This document shows positions 6,955-13,600 of a DNA stretch of 15,825 bases, piece by piece (positions within the stretch are counted from its first letter, which is position 1; the number at the start of each line of letters is the position of its first letter). The stretch comes from Oscillospiraceae bacterium (GTDB lineage Bacteria > Bacillota > Clostridia > Oscillospirales > Acutalibacteraceae). The stretch lies in the NCBI GenBank assembly GCA_902797915.1, contig CADBUK010000038.1, positions 1-15,825 of the forward strand. The letters run 5' to 3'. The position numbers and the translations under genes were made by a program. The notes under the pieces are model-generated. The model did not search any database. It saw only the letters and a program-made list of their open reading frames with translations, and had not been told where the DNA came from.

Positions 6955-7752
6955 ATGGAAACTGAAATCAAAAGAATTATAACCGATAGCTTTGGCATGC
7001 GGTACTTCTGCTTCGGCAGCGGGGATAAAGCCCTGGTAATCCTGCCCGGGCTGAGTGTGCAGAGCGTTATGGACTCGGCGGACGCCGTTGAACAGCAGTA
7101 TGCCGATATGGCGCAGGAATTTACAATATATGTTTTTGACCGCAGAGAAACGCTGCCCGACGAATACGGCATTTGCGATATGGCGCTGGACACTGCAAAA
7201 GCAATAGACGCACTCGGGCTCAAAGACCTTTACCTGTTCGGCGCGTCGCAGGGCGGAATGATTGCAATACAGATTGCGATTGAACGCCCCGAAATGATTA
7301 AAAAGCTCGTTCTCGGCTCAACCGCGGCAAGAGTTACCGCGGAGCGCTTTGCCGTGCTTAACAAATGGATTGAGCTTGCTAAGCAGCAAAAAGGCAGGGA
7401 GCTTTACCTGAGCTTCGGCGAGGCTATATACCCCAAAGCAATTTTTGAACAATACATCGGAGTTCTGGGCGCCTTAGGCGAAACCGTAACCGCTGACGAA
7501 TTCAGGCGTTTTATTACCCTTGCAAACGGCGCAAAGGGCTTTGACGCGGTTGACAGGCTGGCGGAAATTCAGTGCCCCGTTTTTGTTATCGGCGCGGCGG
7601 ACGACAAGGTGCTGGGCGAAAAAGCGGCGCAGGAAATTGCAGAAAAGCTGAAGGAAAAGCCTGATTTCAGACTGCATATTTACGACGGTTACGGCCACGC
7701 GGCATTTGACACCGCCCCCGATTACAGACAGCGAATGATGGATTTTTTTTAA
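6955..7752 (+). CDS. Alpha/beta hydrolase
   Basis: The 265-aa protein is of the usual length for a single-domain alpha/beta hydrolase. The nucleophile elbow GASQGG places Ser98. The acid is probably Asp216 or Asp217 (GAADDKVLG), and the catalytic His is His248 (GYGHAAFD). The early strand and oxyanion region are LVILPGLSVQS. It is cytoplasmic, with no signal peptide; the substrate is unknown. The frame is open upstream to an ATG at 6907 inside the preceding gene, but the start at 6955 gives a normal N-terminus and lies one base after the preceding TAA, a common coupled arrangement. Neither start has a clear ribosome binding site. It is the last gene before the terminator. Confidence 0.85.
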   Translation: METEIKRIITDSFGMRYFCFGSGDKALVILPGLSVQSVMDSADAVEQQYADMAQEFTIYVFDRRETLPDEYGICDMALDTAKAIDALGLKDLYLFGASQGGMIAIQIAIERPEMIKKLVLGSTAARVTAERFAVLNKWIELAKQQKGRELYLSFGEAIYPKAIFEQYIGVLGALGETVTADEFRRFITLANGAKGFDAVDRLAEIQCPVFVIGAADDKVLGEKAAQEIAEKLKEKPDFRLHIYDGYGHAAFDTAPDYRQRMMDFF

Positions 7753-7764
7753 TAGTATAAATGA

Positions 7765-7795
7765 AAAAAGGCAAGGAATTTTTCCTTGCCTTTTT
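7765..7795. terminator. Bidirectional intrinsic terminator
   Basis: A perfect 14-bp stem (AAAAAGGCAAGGAA at 7765-7778, TTCCTTGCCTTTTT at 7782-7795) has a three-base loop and T-runs reading out on both strands. It closes the plus-strand larE-to-hydrolase set 12 nt after the hydrolase stop. On the minus strand it closes the HMA/ABC operon just past the end of the FtsX reading frame. Confidence 0.92.
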
Positions 7796-7802
7796 ATTTT
7801 CT

Positions 7803-8057
7803 TTACAATGATTGATTTTTAAGCGCCTCGCCCTTAGGCGTTTTTTTGATTTTCAGCATAAGCCCCAAAGCAACAACGGCATAGCTTGCCATACCGAGAG
7901 CAATCATTTTTATAAAGCTTAAACTGTTAGGCGTATAAGGGATATACCCCGTCATCATTTTATACATATACGAATGGAACGCCCAGTCAAGCAGCGAGCC
8001 GACAACGGGTACGGCGGCAAGCAGTGAAACGAGAACCGCAAAGGACGTGATTACCAG
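7803..8057 (-). pseudogene. C-terminal remnant of the FtsX permease beyond an in-frame stop
   Basis: The same frame as the upstream permease continues past the TAG at 8058-8060 for about 84 codons, to TAA at 7803-7805. It encodes two membrane helices (VITSFAVLVSLLAAVPVVG and ALGMASYAVVALGLMLKIKK) and a basic tail, exactly what an FtsX domain needs to finish. There is no frameshift, only one nonsense codon, in a place where family members commonly have Tyr (GRL-Y-pattern). A single C-to-G or T-to-G change would create it. Confidence 0.75.
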
Positions 8058-10529
8058 CTAAAGCCTGCCTATTTCAAAATCGTTGAAGCCGAGGATTTTG
8101 GTCATAGCAATCGACCTTGTGTTCTTTTCAATAATCTGCTTGGTAAGAATGAACATAATAAGCACAAACAGAATTACGCCCAACCATTCAAAAACAACCA
8201 TAAAACCGAGCATTGAGGATTCAAGCTGCGTTACCATTTTAAGTAAATCCGCTTCGGTGATAACCGCGGCAACGGAGTCCTCGTCAATATCCGTCAGCTC
8301 CTCATTGCTGAAATAGCCTGTAAAATAATTGTCATCCTTATTAAACATCTGCAGATAATCGCTGCGGTTCATAAAGACGGAAATAGCGGCGTCGTACTGA
8401 TATTCGCCCGCGATGTTAAAGGAGTAAACCTTGCTGCCGTAGGGCTCTTTAAGGTCAACCGTATCGCCGATTTTCAAGCCGTATTTATCCATCATACCGT
8501 TTGAAAGCAAAACCTTACCCTCGGGAATTTCGGCTTTAACATATTGACTGTTTTTATTAATACCGTAAACGCCCACGCTGTCGGTCAGGTAATCGTTATA
8601 CATCGTGTCAAGCGAGGTTACGCAGTACTTTTCAGCGCCCTCAATTTCGGTTTTGATTTGGTCTTTAAGTATATACTGATAGCTTGCAATCTTAGTTTCG
8701 TTCACACGCGCGGTGTAATCCTCAACAAGCGGCGTAATCATCGTGCTGAAAACGACGAGCGTGCCCGCTAATATAACCCCGACAAACAGCGTTATATACG
8801 ACGGCATATTCTGAAACAGAATACGAAGCCTGAACTTTGAGAAAAGCGGCAGCCTGTACGGCAGATGTAAAACGGATTTTCTGCCCCTCTTTTTAAGCTC
8901 GCCCCTAAGGAAATTCAGCGGGCTGATTTTAAGCTTGGCGTGCAGAACAAGGAAGTTAATAACAAGCATTAACACAAGCGGAACGACGGTTGTTCTTACA
9001 AACGCGTCAGCGTTAAACAGGGTTTTGTACGTCGTAAGCGAGTAGTTTCCGTAATATACGCCGTAATAAATCTTCGGAAATACTGTGTAGCCGAGTATGT
9101 TGCCGACAAGACAGGCAATCAGAGTTACCAAAATCGGCAGGAACATATAGTGGCGGATAATCGCGCCCCTTGAATAGCCCGAAGCCCTGAGCGTACCGAT
9201 AACGCCCGCGTCCTTTGTAATTGTGTTTGAAGCAGTAACCGCAAACACGAAGGCAATAACGGCAATAATGATATTAACCATCAGGGTTGCGGAAGCCTTA
9301 TCCGAGGTGGAGTCCTCAATAACAAACTGAATTGCCTTGTTTGAATATTTGGGATTATAGTCGTCAACCGTAAGAATACCGCTGTCGTCAATATCAATAT
9401 CGGTCATATCTTTAAGGACGTCAAGATTTTTTCGGATTGAGGTACAGTCGTAAATACCCGTTGCCTCAACGGCGTCTGCAATTTTATACACCATATCCAT
9501 TTCGTCCTGAAGCTTGCTGTCAAAGCCCGCCTCGCTTTTATAATCGTCAAGGCTTACCTTCGGCGCTTCGTCAAGAGAGTCAAGGTCAAAATCCTCCTCC
9601 ATTGCCTCGGCTTCCTTGAAGGCGTCCATCATAGCCTTGTATTTTTCCTCGGTTGTGCCGAGCTCCTCCGCTATGCCCGCAGTGTTGAGCATACCCGCCT
9701 TGCGCATTGCGGCGCGGATTTTGCTTTCCAAAACGTTTGAAGCGGTTTCAAATTCATCGGTCAGCGTTTTTATGGTATCCTTTGCGTGTGCATAGATGCT
9801 GTCCACCTGCGCCTGAACGAGCGGCTCGTCATATTCCTTTATGATGTCCTCAAGTGAGTCGAGCAGCGCTTCGGAGCGCGCGTTGGCGTCCTTATCGTCC
9901 GTTATCTGAGTATTATATTTGTAGGCATAATTATACACAAGATGAGCGTTGTTTATGCCGTCAAAGCCCTCCTTGCTCATAACCGCAACGCCGAAATTAA
10001 TGGCGTCGAACATCATATCCGAGTTGCTTTCAAAAAGGGTGGAATAATCGGGCAGGGCGATGTAGCCGCTGACGGTGTATTCCCTGTCCTTAACAGTAAT
10101 GCTGTCGCCCACGCTGATTTCGTTATTCTCGGCATACAGCCTGTCAATTGCGATTTCATTATCTGCCTGAGGCATTTCGCCTTCCATCACACATTCGAGG
10201 TTGACCTCTTCCCTGTCCTGAAAAATGCGAAGCGTGTTGTTTTTTTCCTTAACCGTTTCGTCTTTATAAAAAAGGTTATAAAACTTTAAATCGTTCTGCT
10301 CTGCAATTCTGTCAATAACCTCGCCGTCAGGCTCAATGTTAAAAGCGATATGCCCGTCCTCAATATTGTACTTAACGTGGCTTTCATTATAGTTTGCGGC
10401 AACGGAATTATCCGTTACAAAAAAGCCCGACATTGCGCTGATGAAGAACACAAGAAACAGGAATACGGCAATATACTTGCTGAAATCGCTTTTCAGTTCT
10501 CTTTTAAATCGTTTGTTAAGCGGGTTCAT
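8058..10529 (-). CDS. FtsX-type ABC transporter permease, truncated by premature TAG
   Basis: The 823-aa product begins with KRFKRELKSDFSKYIAVFLFLVFFISAM, a cytoplasmic basic segment and first membrane helix. A large extracytoplasmic region of ~370 residues follows, including acidic and helical parts. The first FtsX core (from about residue 410) contains ASNTITKDAGVIGTLRASGYSRG, typical of MacB/FtsX-like mechanotransmission permeases. A second membrane set starts near residue 580, followed by a second extracytoplasmic domain and a membrane helix near the end (FMVVFEWLGVILFVLIMFI). It stops at codon 824, just after the cytoplasmic coupling segment NTRSIAMTKILGFNDFEIG, losing the last two helices. 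The ATPase gene ends one base upstream, so the pair forms one transporter. In this state the transporter is likely impaired unless the stop is an error or suppressed. Confidence 0.85.
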   Translation of the reverse strand: MNPLNKRFKRELKSDFSKYIAVFLFLVFFISAMSGFFVTDNSVAANYNESHVKYNIEDGHIAFNIEPDGEVIDRIAEQNDLKFYNLFYKDETVKEKNNTLRIFQDREEVNLECVMEGEMPQADNEIAIDRLYAENNEISVGDSITVKDREYTVSGYIALPDYSTLFESNSDMMFDAINFGVAVMSKEGFDGINNAHLVYNYAYKYNTQITDDKDANARSEALLDSLEDIIKEYDEPLVQAQVDSIYAHAKDTIKTLTDEFETASNVLESKIRAAMRKAGMLNTAGIAEELGTTEEKYKAMMDAFKEAEAMEEDFDLDSLDEAPKVSLDDYKSEAGFDSKLQDEMDMVYKIADAVEATGIYDCTSIRKNLDVLKDMTDIDIDDSGILTVDDYNPKYSNKAIQFVIEDSTSDKASATLMVNIIIAVIAFVFAVTASNTITKDAGVIGTLRASGYSRGAIIRHYMFLPILVTLIACLVGNILGYTVFPKIYYGVYYGNYSLTTYKTLFNADAFVRTTVVPLVLMLVINFLVLHAKLKISPLNFLRGELKKRGRKSVLHLPYRLPLFSKFRLRILFQNMPSYITLFVGVILAGTLVVFSTMITPLVEDYTARVNETKIASYQYILKDQIKTEIEGAEKYCVTSLDTMYNDYLTDSVGVYGINKNSQYVKAEIPEGKVLLSNGMMDKYGLKIGDTVDLKEPYGSKVYSFNIAGEYQYDAAISVFMNRSDYLQMFNKDDNYFTGYFSNEELTDIDEDSVAAVITEADLLKMVTQLESSMLGFMVVFEWLGVILFVLIMFILTKQIIEKNTRSIAMTKILGFNDFEIGRL

Positions 10530-10530
10530 A

Positions 10531-11232
10531 TTACCACTCCAAATCTACCGCCGCAATCTTATTTTCGTTCTGATAATTCTTTACAATCAGCCCGTCCTTC
10601 ATTTTAAAAACCCTGTCCGCCATATTCTTGATAGCGTCGTTATGCGTTACCATAATAACGGTGTTTCCGTACTTTTTGTTAACCGCCTCAATAAGCTTCA
10701 GGATTTCCTTTGAGGTGTTGTAATCGAGCGCGCCCGTAGGCTCATCGCAAAGAAGAATGTCGGGGTTTTTAACAATCGCTCTGCCGATTGAGGTCCGCTG
10801 CTGCTGACCGCCCGAAAGCTGTGAGGGCAGCTTATCCCTCTGCTCATAAATGCCTAGCGTTTTCATAAGCTCGTCAACGTCAAGCGTGTTCGTGCCGAGG
10901 TATTTGCCAACCTCAATATTTTCGCGCACGGTAAGATTAGGTATCAGATTGTACGACTGAAAAACATAGCCAAGGTGCTTTCTGCGATACTGCGTAAGAC
11001 GCTTTTCGCTCATAAACTTAATCTTCTCGCCGTCAATGGAAATGTCGCCGCTGTCTGCATTTTCAATGCCGCCTATGATGTTGAGAAGCGTGGATTTGCC
11101 CGAGCCCGAAGGTCCGAGCAATACGCAGACCTCGCCCTTGTCTATCGTTAAATCAATACCGCCGAGAGCCTGCACAAAGCTGTCGCCCTCGCCGTAATGC
11201 TTTTTAATTGAGTTAATCTCTACAAAGCTCAT
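10531..11232 (-). CDS. ABC transporter ATPase, LolD/MacB family
   Basis: The 233-aa ATPase carries Walker A GPSGSGKST (Lys46), Q-loop Gln92 in GYVFQSYNLIP, signature LSGGQ (139-143) and Walker B LLCDEPTGALD (Asp163, Glu164), followed by the switch His in VMVTHND. The CDEPTGALD and FQSYNLIP forms are typical of ATPases paired with FtsX-type permeases rather than with importers. The permease gene begins one base after its stop. AAGGAG precedes the ATG, and the HMA-domain gene ends 29 nt upstream, so all three are probably one transcript under the palindromic operator near 11624-11651. Partner complexes export lipids, peptides or antibiotics, or regulate envelope enzymes; the substrate here is unknown. 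Confidence 0.92.
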   Translation of the reverse strand: MSFVEINSIKKHYGEGDSFVQALGGIDLTIDKGEVCVLLGPSGSGKSTLLNIIGGIENADSGDISIDGEKIKFMSEKRLTQYRRKHLGYVFQSYNLIPNLTVRENIEVGKYLGTNTLDVDELMKTLGIYEQRDKLPSQLSGGQQQRTSIGRAIVKNPDILLCDEPTGALDYNTSKEILKLIEAVNKKYGNTVIMVTHNDAIKNMADRVFKMKDGLIVKNYQNENKIAAVDLEW

Positions 11233-11261
11233 AAAAACTCCTTAATATCCAAAGCCGAAGG

Positions 11262-11513
11262 TTATCGGCTGAAAATGCCTTTTTTAACGTACTTTTCCGT
11301 TTTTATTCCTTTAAACTCATAGCCCGTTTCGTTAACGGCGGCTTTAAGCCTTTCCCCGTCGGGCTCGCCGTCAAGCAGGAAGGTTGTTTCGCCCTTTTTG
11401 TGCGAAGAGGCAACCTTTTTTGCATTAGGGTACGCCTTTCTGATTGTGTCGTTAATATGCGCCTCGCACATACCGCACATCATACCGTCAATTTTAACTG
11501 TAACCTTATTCAT
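11262..11513 (-). CDS. Small HMA-domain metal-binding protein
   Basis: The 83-aa protein is a single heavy-metal-associated domain (ferredoxin-like fold). The metal-binding loop is GMMCGMCEAH, with Cys13 and Cys16 as the CxxC pair. The rest (NDTIRKAY, then the C-terminal KAAVNETGYEFKGI) follows the normal HMA order. Such proteins bind soft or transition metals, classically Cu(I), and act as chaperones or as parts of metal transporters. It has no signal peptide. AGGAGAG precedes the ATG. It is the first gene of the HMA-ATPase-FtsX operon, and its promoter carries DtxR-like operator sequences, which suggests a link to metal status; which metal is unknown. Confidence 0.87.
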   Translation of the reverse strand: MNKVTVKIDGMMCGMCEAHINDTIRKAYPNAKKVASSHKKGETTFLLDGEPDGERLKAAVNETGYEFKGIKTEKYVKKGIFSR

Positions 11514-11528
11514 AACGCTCTCCTATCC

Positions 11529-11543
11529 GTCAGTGCGGCTAAC
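11529..11543. promoter_or_regulatory. Degenerate third operator-like repeat
   Basis: GTCAG and CTAAC flank a 5-bp centre (one mismatch from the GTTAG/CTAAC arms), and TGCGGCTAACTAT matches the main operator read on the other strand. It lies 16 nt upstream of the HMA start, in the leader. It could be a weak regulator site or chance similarity. Confidence 0.35.
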
Positions 11544-11594
11544 TATTGAAAGATGACAGATGTAATTTTGAAAAGGAAGAATACAGAAGTGTAA

Positions 11595-11611
11595 GTTAGG
11601 TTAAACTAACC
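11595..11611. promoter_or_regulatory. DtxR/IdeR iron-box-like element
   Basis: TTAGGTTAAACTAACC (11596-11611) matches the first 16 positions of the known IdeR/DtxR consensus TTAGGTTAGGCTAACCTAA at 14 places with the same spacing. It lies ~35 nt downstream of the predicted transcription start of the HMA operon. Binding by a DtxR-family repressor is inferred, not shown. Confidence 0.5.
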
Positions 11612-11623
11612 CATATGAAAAAA

Positions 11624-11651
11624 TATATAGTTAGCCGCAGCTAACTATATA
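11624..11651. promoter_or_regulatory. 28-bp palindromic operator over the HMA operon start site
   Basis: Two perfect 12-bp arms (TATATAGTTAGC and GCTAACTATATA) surround a 4-bp centre. The palindrome begins one base past the -10 box and covers the predicted transcription start, a position expected for a repressor. The GTTAGC/GCTAAC half-sites resemble DtxR-family sites, though with a wider centre than the IdeR consensus. Confidence 0.7.
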
Positions 11652-11652
11652 C

Positions 11653-11680
11653 ATTATACATCAATTTATTAAATTGTCAA
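11653..11680 (-). promoter_or_regulatory. Consensus sigma-A promoter of the HMA-ABC-FtsX operon
   Basis: On the minus strand TTGACA (11675-11680) and TATAAT (11653-11658) are both perfect, with a 16-bp spacer. The strength fits a promoter kept off by a repressor at the adjacent palindrome. The leader to the HMA ATG is ~135 nt and has no intrinsic terminator. Confidence 0.85.
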
Positions 11681-11703
11681 CACCGAATTTTCAGAATTTC
11701 AGA

Positions 11704-12573
11704 CTACAGCATATTCGGCAGAGGATTTATTTGCGGCAGCTTATCAAAGCCGTAAAAATCCTTTGCGTTTGAAAACAGGAATTTTTCCTTATCCGCCGCG
11801 CTGATTTCCTTTGATTTCAGCACAAAATCAAAACTCATTTTATAAGTGATTTCAACCATTGTGCGCGGGTAATCGCTGCCCCACATCAGCTTATCAAAGC
11901 CGCAAATATCCGCAGCCTCGTTGATAGCCTTGATTGCGGAGGGATAGGGATAAAACTCCTCGTTGAAAAGCCAGGTAATGCCGCCGCTTTCAACAAAAAC
12001 GTTTTTGTAACGGGCAAGCTTTATCTGCTCCTGCCATTTATCGCGCGTAACCATTCCGAAATGACCGATTGCGATTTTCAAATCGGGAAGCTGCTCAATA
12101 ATCTCGCGCAGCTCGCCCGTCTGTGCGTCGCCGTCCTCAAGCTCAATGCAGACGAATTTGCCCTGCTTAAACGCGTTTTCAAAAACCTCAAAATGCCTTT
12201 GAATACCCGGGGATTTCAGCTTGCAGGCGCAGATTTTAACGCCGTCAAACCCGTCAAGCGTATAAGGCTCGCCGTCGTCATAAAAAGCGCAGACCTTTAA
12301 CCTGTCGGGATACTTTGCCTTAGCCTGCAGAAAGTAATCGTTCTGATTGCCGTCCATAACCTCGCAGACAACTACGGCGCCGTTTACGCCCGCGTAATCC
12401 ATATTTGAAATAAGCATTTCGGGCGAATTCTCGCCTGTAAGCATATAGGGCGGCATCATCTGGCGAAGCTCGCCGCCGAAATCGCTTACGCCGTTTTGCA
12501 GGGAGCGTACGGGCACATCGTCGCGCCTGCCCGTCTGCGCCCGCCACAAATGAGTGTGTGCGTCAATAATCAT
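11704..12573 (-). CDS. Amidohydrolase-2 family metal-dependent hydrolase, lactonase-like
   Basis: The 289-aa TIM-barrel protein has the opening HxH metal motif (DAHTHLW, His6 and His8), His171 in GHFG and Asp234 in WGSDYPR, the usual metal and catalytic positions of the amidohydrolase-2 family (PF04909). Members with this layout include sugar lactonases (for example L-fuconolactonase type) and decarboxylases such as ACMSD. Two sugar-type dehydrogenases immediately upstream favour a lactonase. The substrate cannot be fixed from sequence. It is last in a three-gene operon, one base after the stop of the zinc dehydrogenase gene, with GCGAGG upstream of the ATG. It ends with TAG. I see no terminator before the next promoter, so transcription may run into the HMA operon. 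Confidence 0.85.
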   Translation of the reverse strand: MIIDAHTHLWRAQTGRRDDVPVRSLQNGVSDFGGELRQMMPPYMLTGENSPEMLISNMDYAGVNGAVVVCEVMDGNQNDYFLQAKAKYPDRLKVCAFYDDGEPYTLDGFDGVKICACKLKSPGIQRHFEVFENAFKQGKFVCIELEDGDAQTGELREIIEQLPDLKIAIGHFGMVTRDKWQEQIKLARYKNVFVESGGITWLFNEEFYPYPSAIKAINEAADICGFDKLMWGSDYPRTMVEITYKMSFDFVLKSKEISAADKEKFLFSNAKDFYGFDKLPQINPLPNML

Positions 12574-12574
12574 A

Positions 12575-13600
12575 TCAGTCAGCCTCGCTAAATCTGATTA
12601 AAAGCTTTGCAAGCGAACCGTCGTTGTCAGCAAGCGCGTTAAACGCTTCTGCAGCGTTCTCTGCGTCATAAACGCCGCTTACCATCTTTTTAACGTCAAC
12701 CCTGCCTGAAGCAACAAGGTCAATAAGCTCCTCAAAATCCTTTGTAAACGAATTCCTCGAGCCGAAAATGTTAAGTTCCTTTTTAAGAATGATGGAATGA
12801 ACGAAGGTTGTTTCCTTTTTGCCGTTGCCGATAAGGATAATATTTGCGCCGTGCGCCGCCTGCTCAATGCAGGACAGGAAGGTTACGGGCGCACCGCAAG
12901 CCTCAACGCAGACGTCGAAGCCGCCGCCGTTTGTAAATTCCTTACAGAGCGCCGCCATATCGTCGGTTTTGTTGTTGATAATCAAATCCGCGCCGTATTC
13001 TTTTGCAAGCTCAAGACGGCTTTCAAGCAAATCCGCAATTGCAACCCTTGCGCCCATTGCCTTTGCCTTGATAAGCGCAAACAGACCGATTGGACCTGCG
13101 CCCATAATAAGCAGATTGTCGCCCTCTTTAACGGTTGCGCGTGAGAGCGCGTGGGCGGAAATTGAAAACGGCTCAATAAGCGCAAGCTCGGGCGCGGTTA
13201 AGCCCTTGCCGTCAATAATGCGTTCAACGGGCATTGTAATATATTCCTGAAAGCTGCCGTCGCGCTGAACGCCCATAGTCTGATTATCGTGGCAGGCGTT
13301 AACTATGCCGCGCTTGCAGGCATAGCACTCGCCGCAGTTAAAATAAGGATTGCAGGTAATAACGTCGCCCGCTTTAAGCCCCTTATCGTTCTCGGGAATT
13401 TCAACAATCTGCGCGGAGAACTCGTGGCCGGGAATTCGCGGATAAGTTGTGAACGGCTGATTGCCCGTAAAGGAAGCAACGTCAGCGCCGCAAATTCCGC
13501 AGTAAAGCACCTTTAAAAGCGCCTCGCCCTCCTTAGCAACGGGAACCTCCTTGTCTATAAGCTTAATTTCAAACGGTTTTGTTATCTCAATAGCTTTCAT
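12575..13600 (-). CDS. Zinc-dependent MDR dehydrogenase, L-galactonate/L-gulonate 5-dehydrogenase-like
   Basis: The 341-aa medium-chain dehydrogenase has catalytic-zinc residues Cys37 (CGICGAD), His59-Glu60 (GHE) and Glu143. Structural-zinc cysteines are 89, 92, 95 and 103 (CGECYACKRGIVNAC). A Rossmann motif GAGPIG lies at 167-172. Asp in IADLLESRL, at the end of the second Rossmann strand, suggests NAD rather than NADP. The stretches GNQPFTTYPRIPGHE, ALIEPFSISAHA and IFGSRNSFTKDF closely recall E. coli L-galactonate 5-dehydrogenase and relatives that oxidise a secondary alcohol of hexonates; a polyol dehydrogenase is the main alternative. AGGAGG precedes the ATG, which overlaps the upstream stop as TAATG. 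Confidence 0.88.
   Translation of the reverse strand: MKAIEITKPFEIKLIDKEVPVAKEGEALLKVLYCGICGADVASFTGNQPFTTYPRIPGHEFSAQIVEIPENDKGLKAGDVITCNPYFNCGECYACKRGIVNACHDNQTMGVQRDGSFQEYITMPVERIIDGKGLTAPELALIEPFSISAHALSRATVKEGDNLLIMGAGPIGLFALIKAKAMGARVAIADLLESRLELAKEYGADLIINNKTDDMAALCKEFTNGGGFDVCVEACGAPVTFLSCIEQAAHGANIILIGNGKKETTFVHSIILKKELNIFGSRNSFTKDFEELIDLVASGRVDVKKMVSGVYDAENAAEAFNALADNDGSLAKLLIRFSEAD

Noticed and set aside
8058..8060. TAG recoded as a sense codon in this genome
   Set aside because: larC and the amidohydrolase both end at TAG with no meaningful continuation, so TAG acts as a normal stop here.
12797..13250. Open frames on the plus strand opposite the zinc dehydrogenase
   Set aside because: They are antisense shadows of a well-supported MDR gene, without start signals or recognisable domains.
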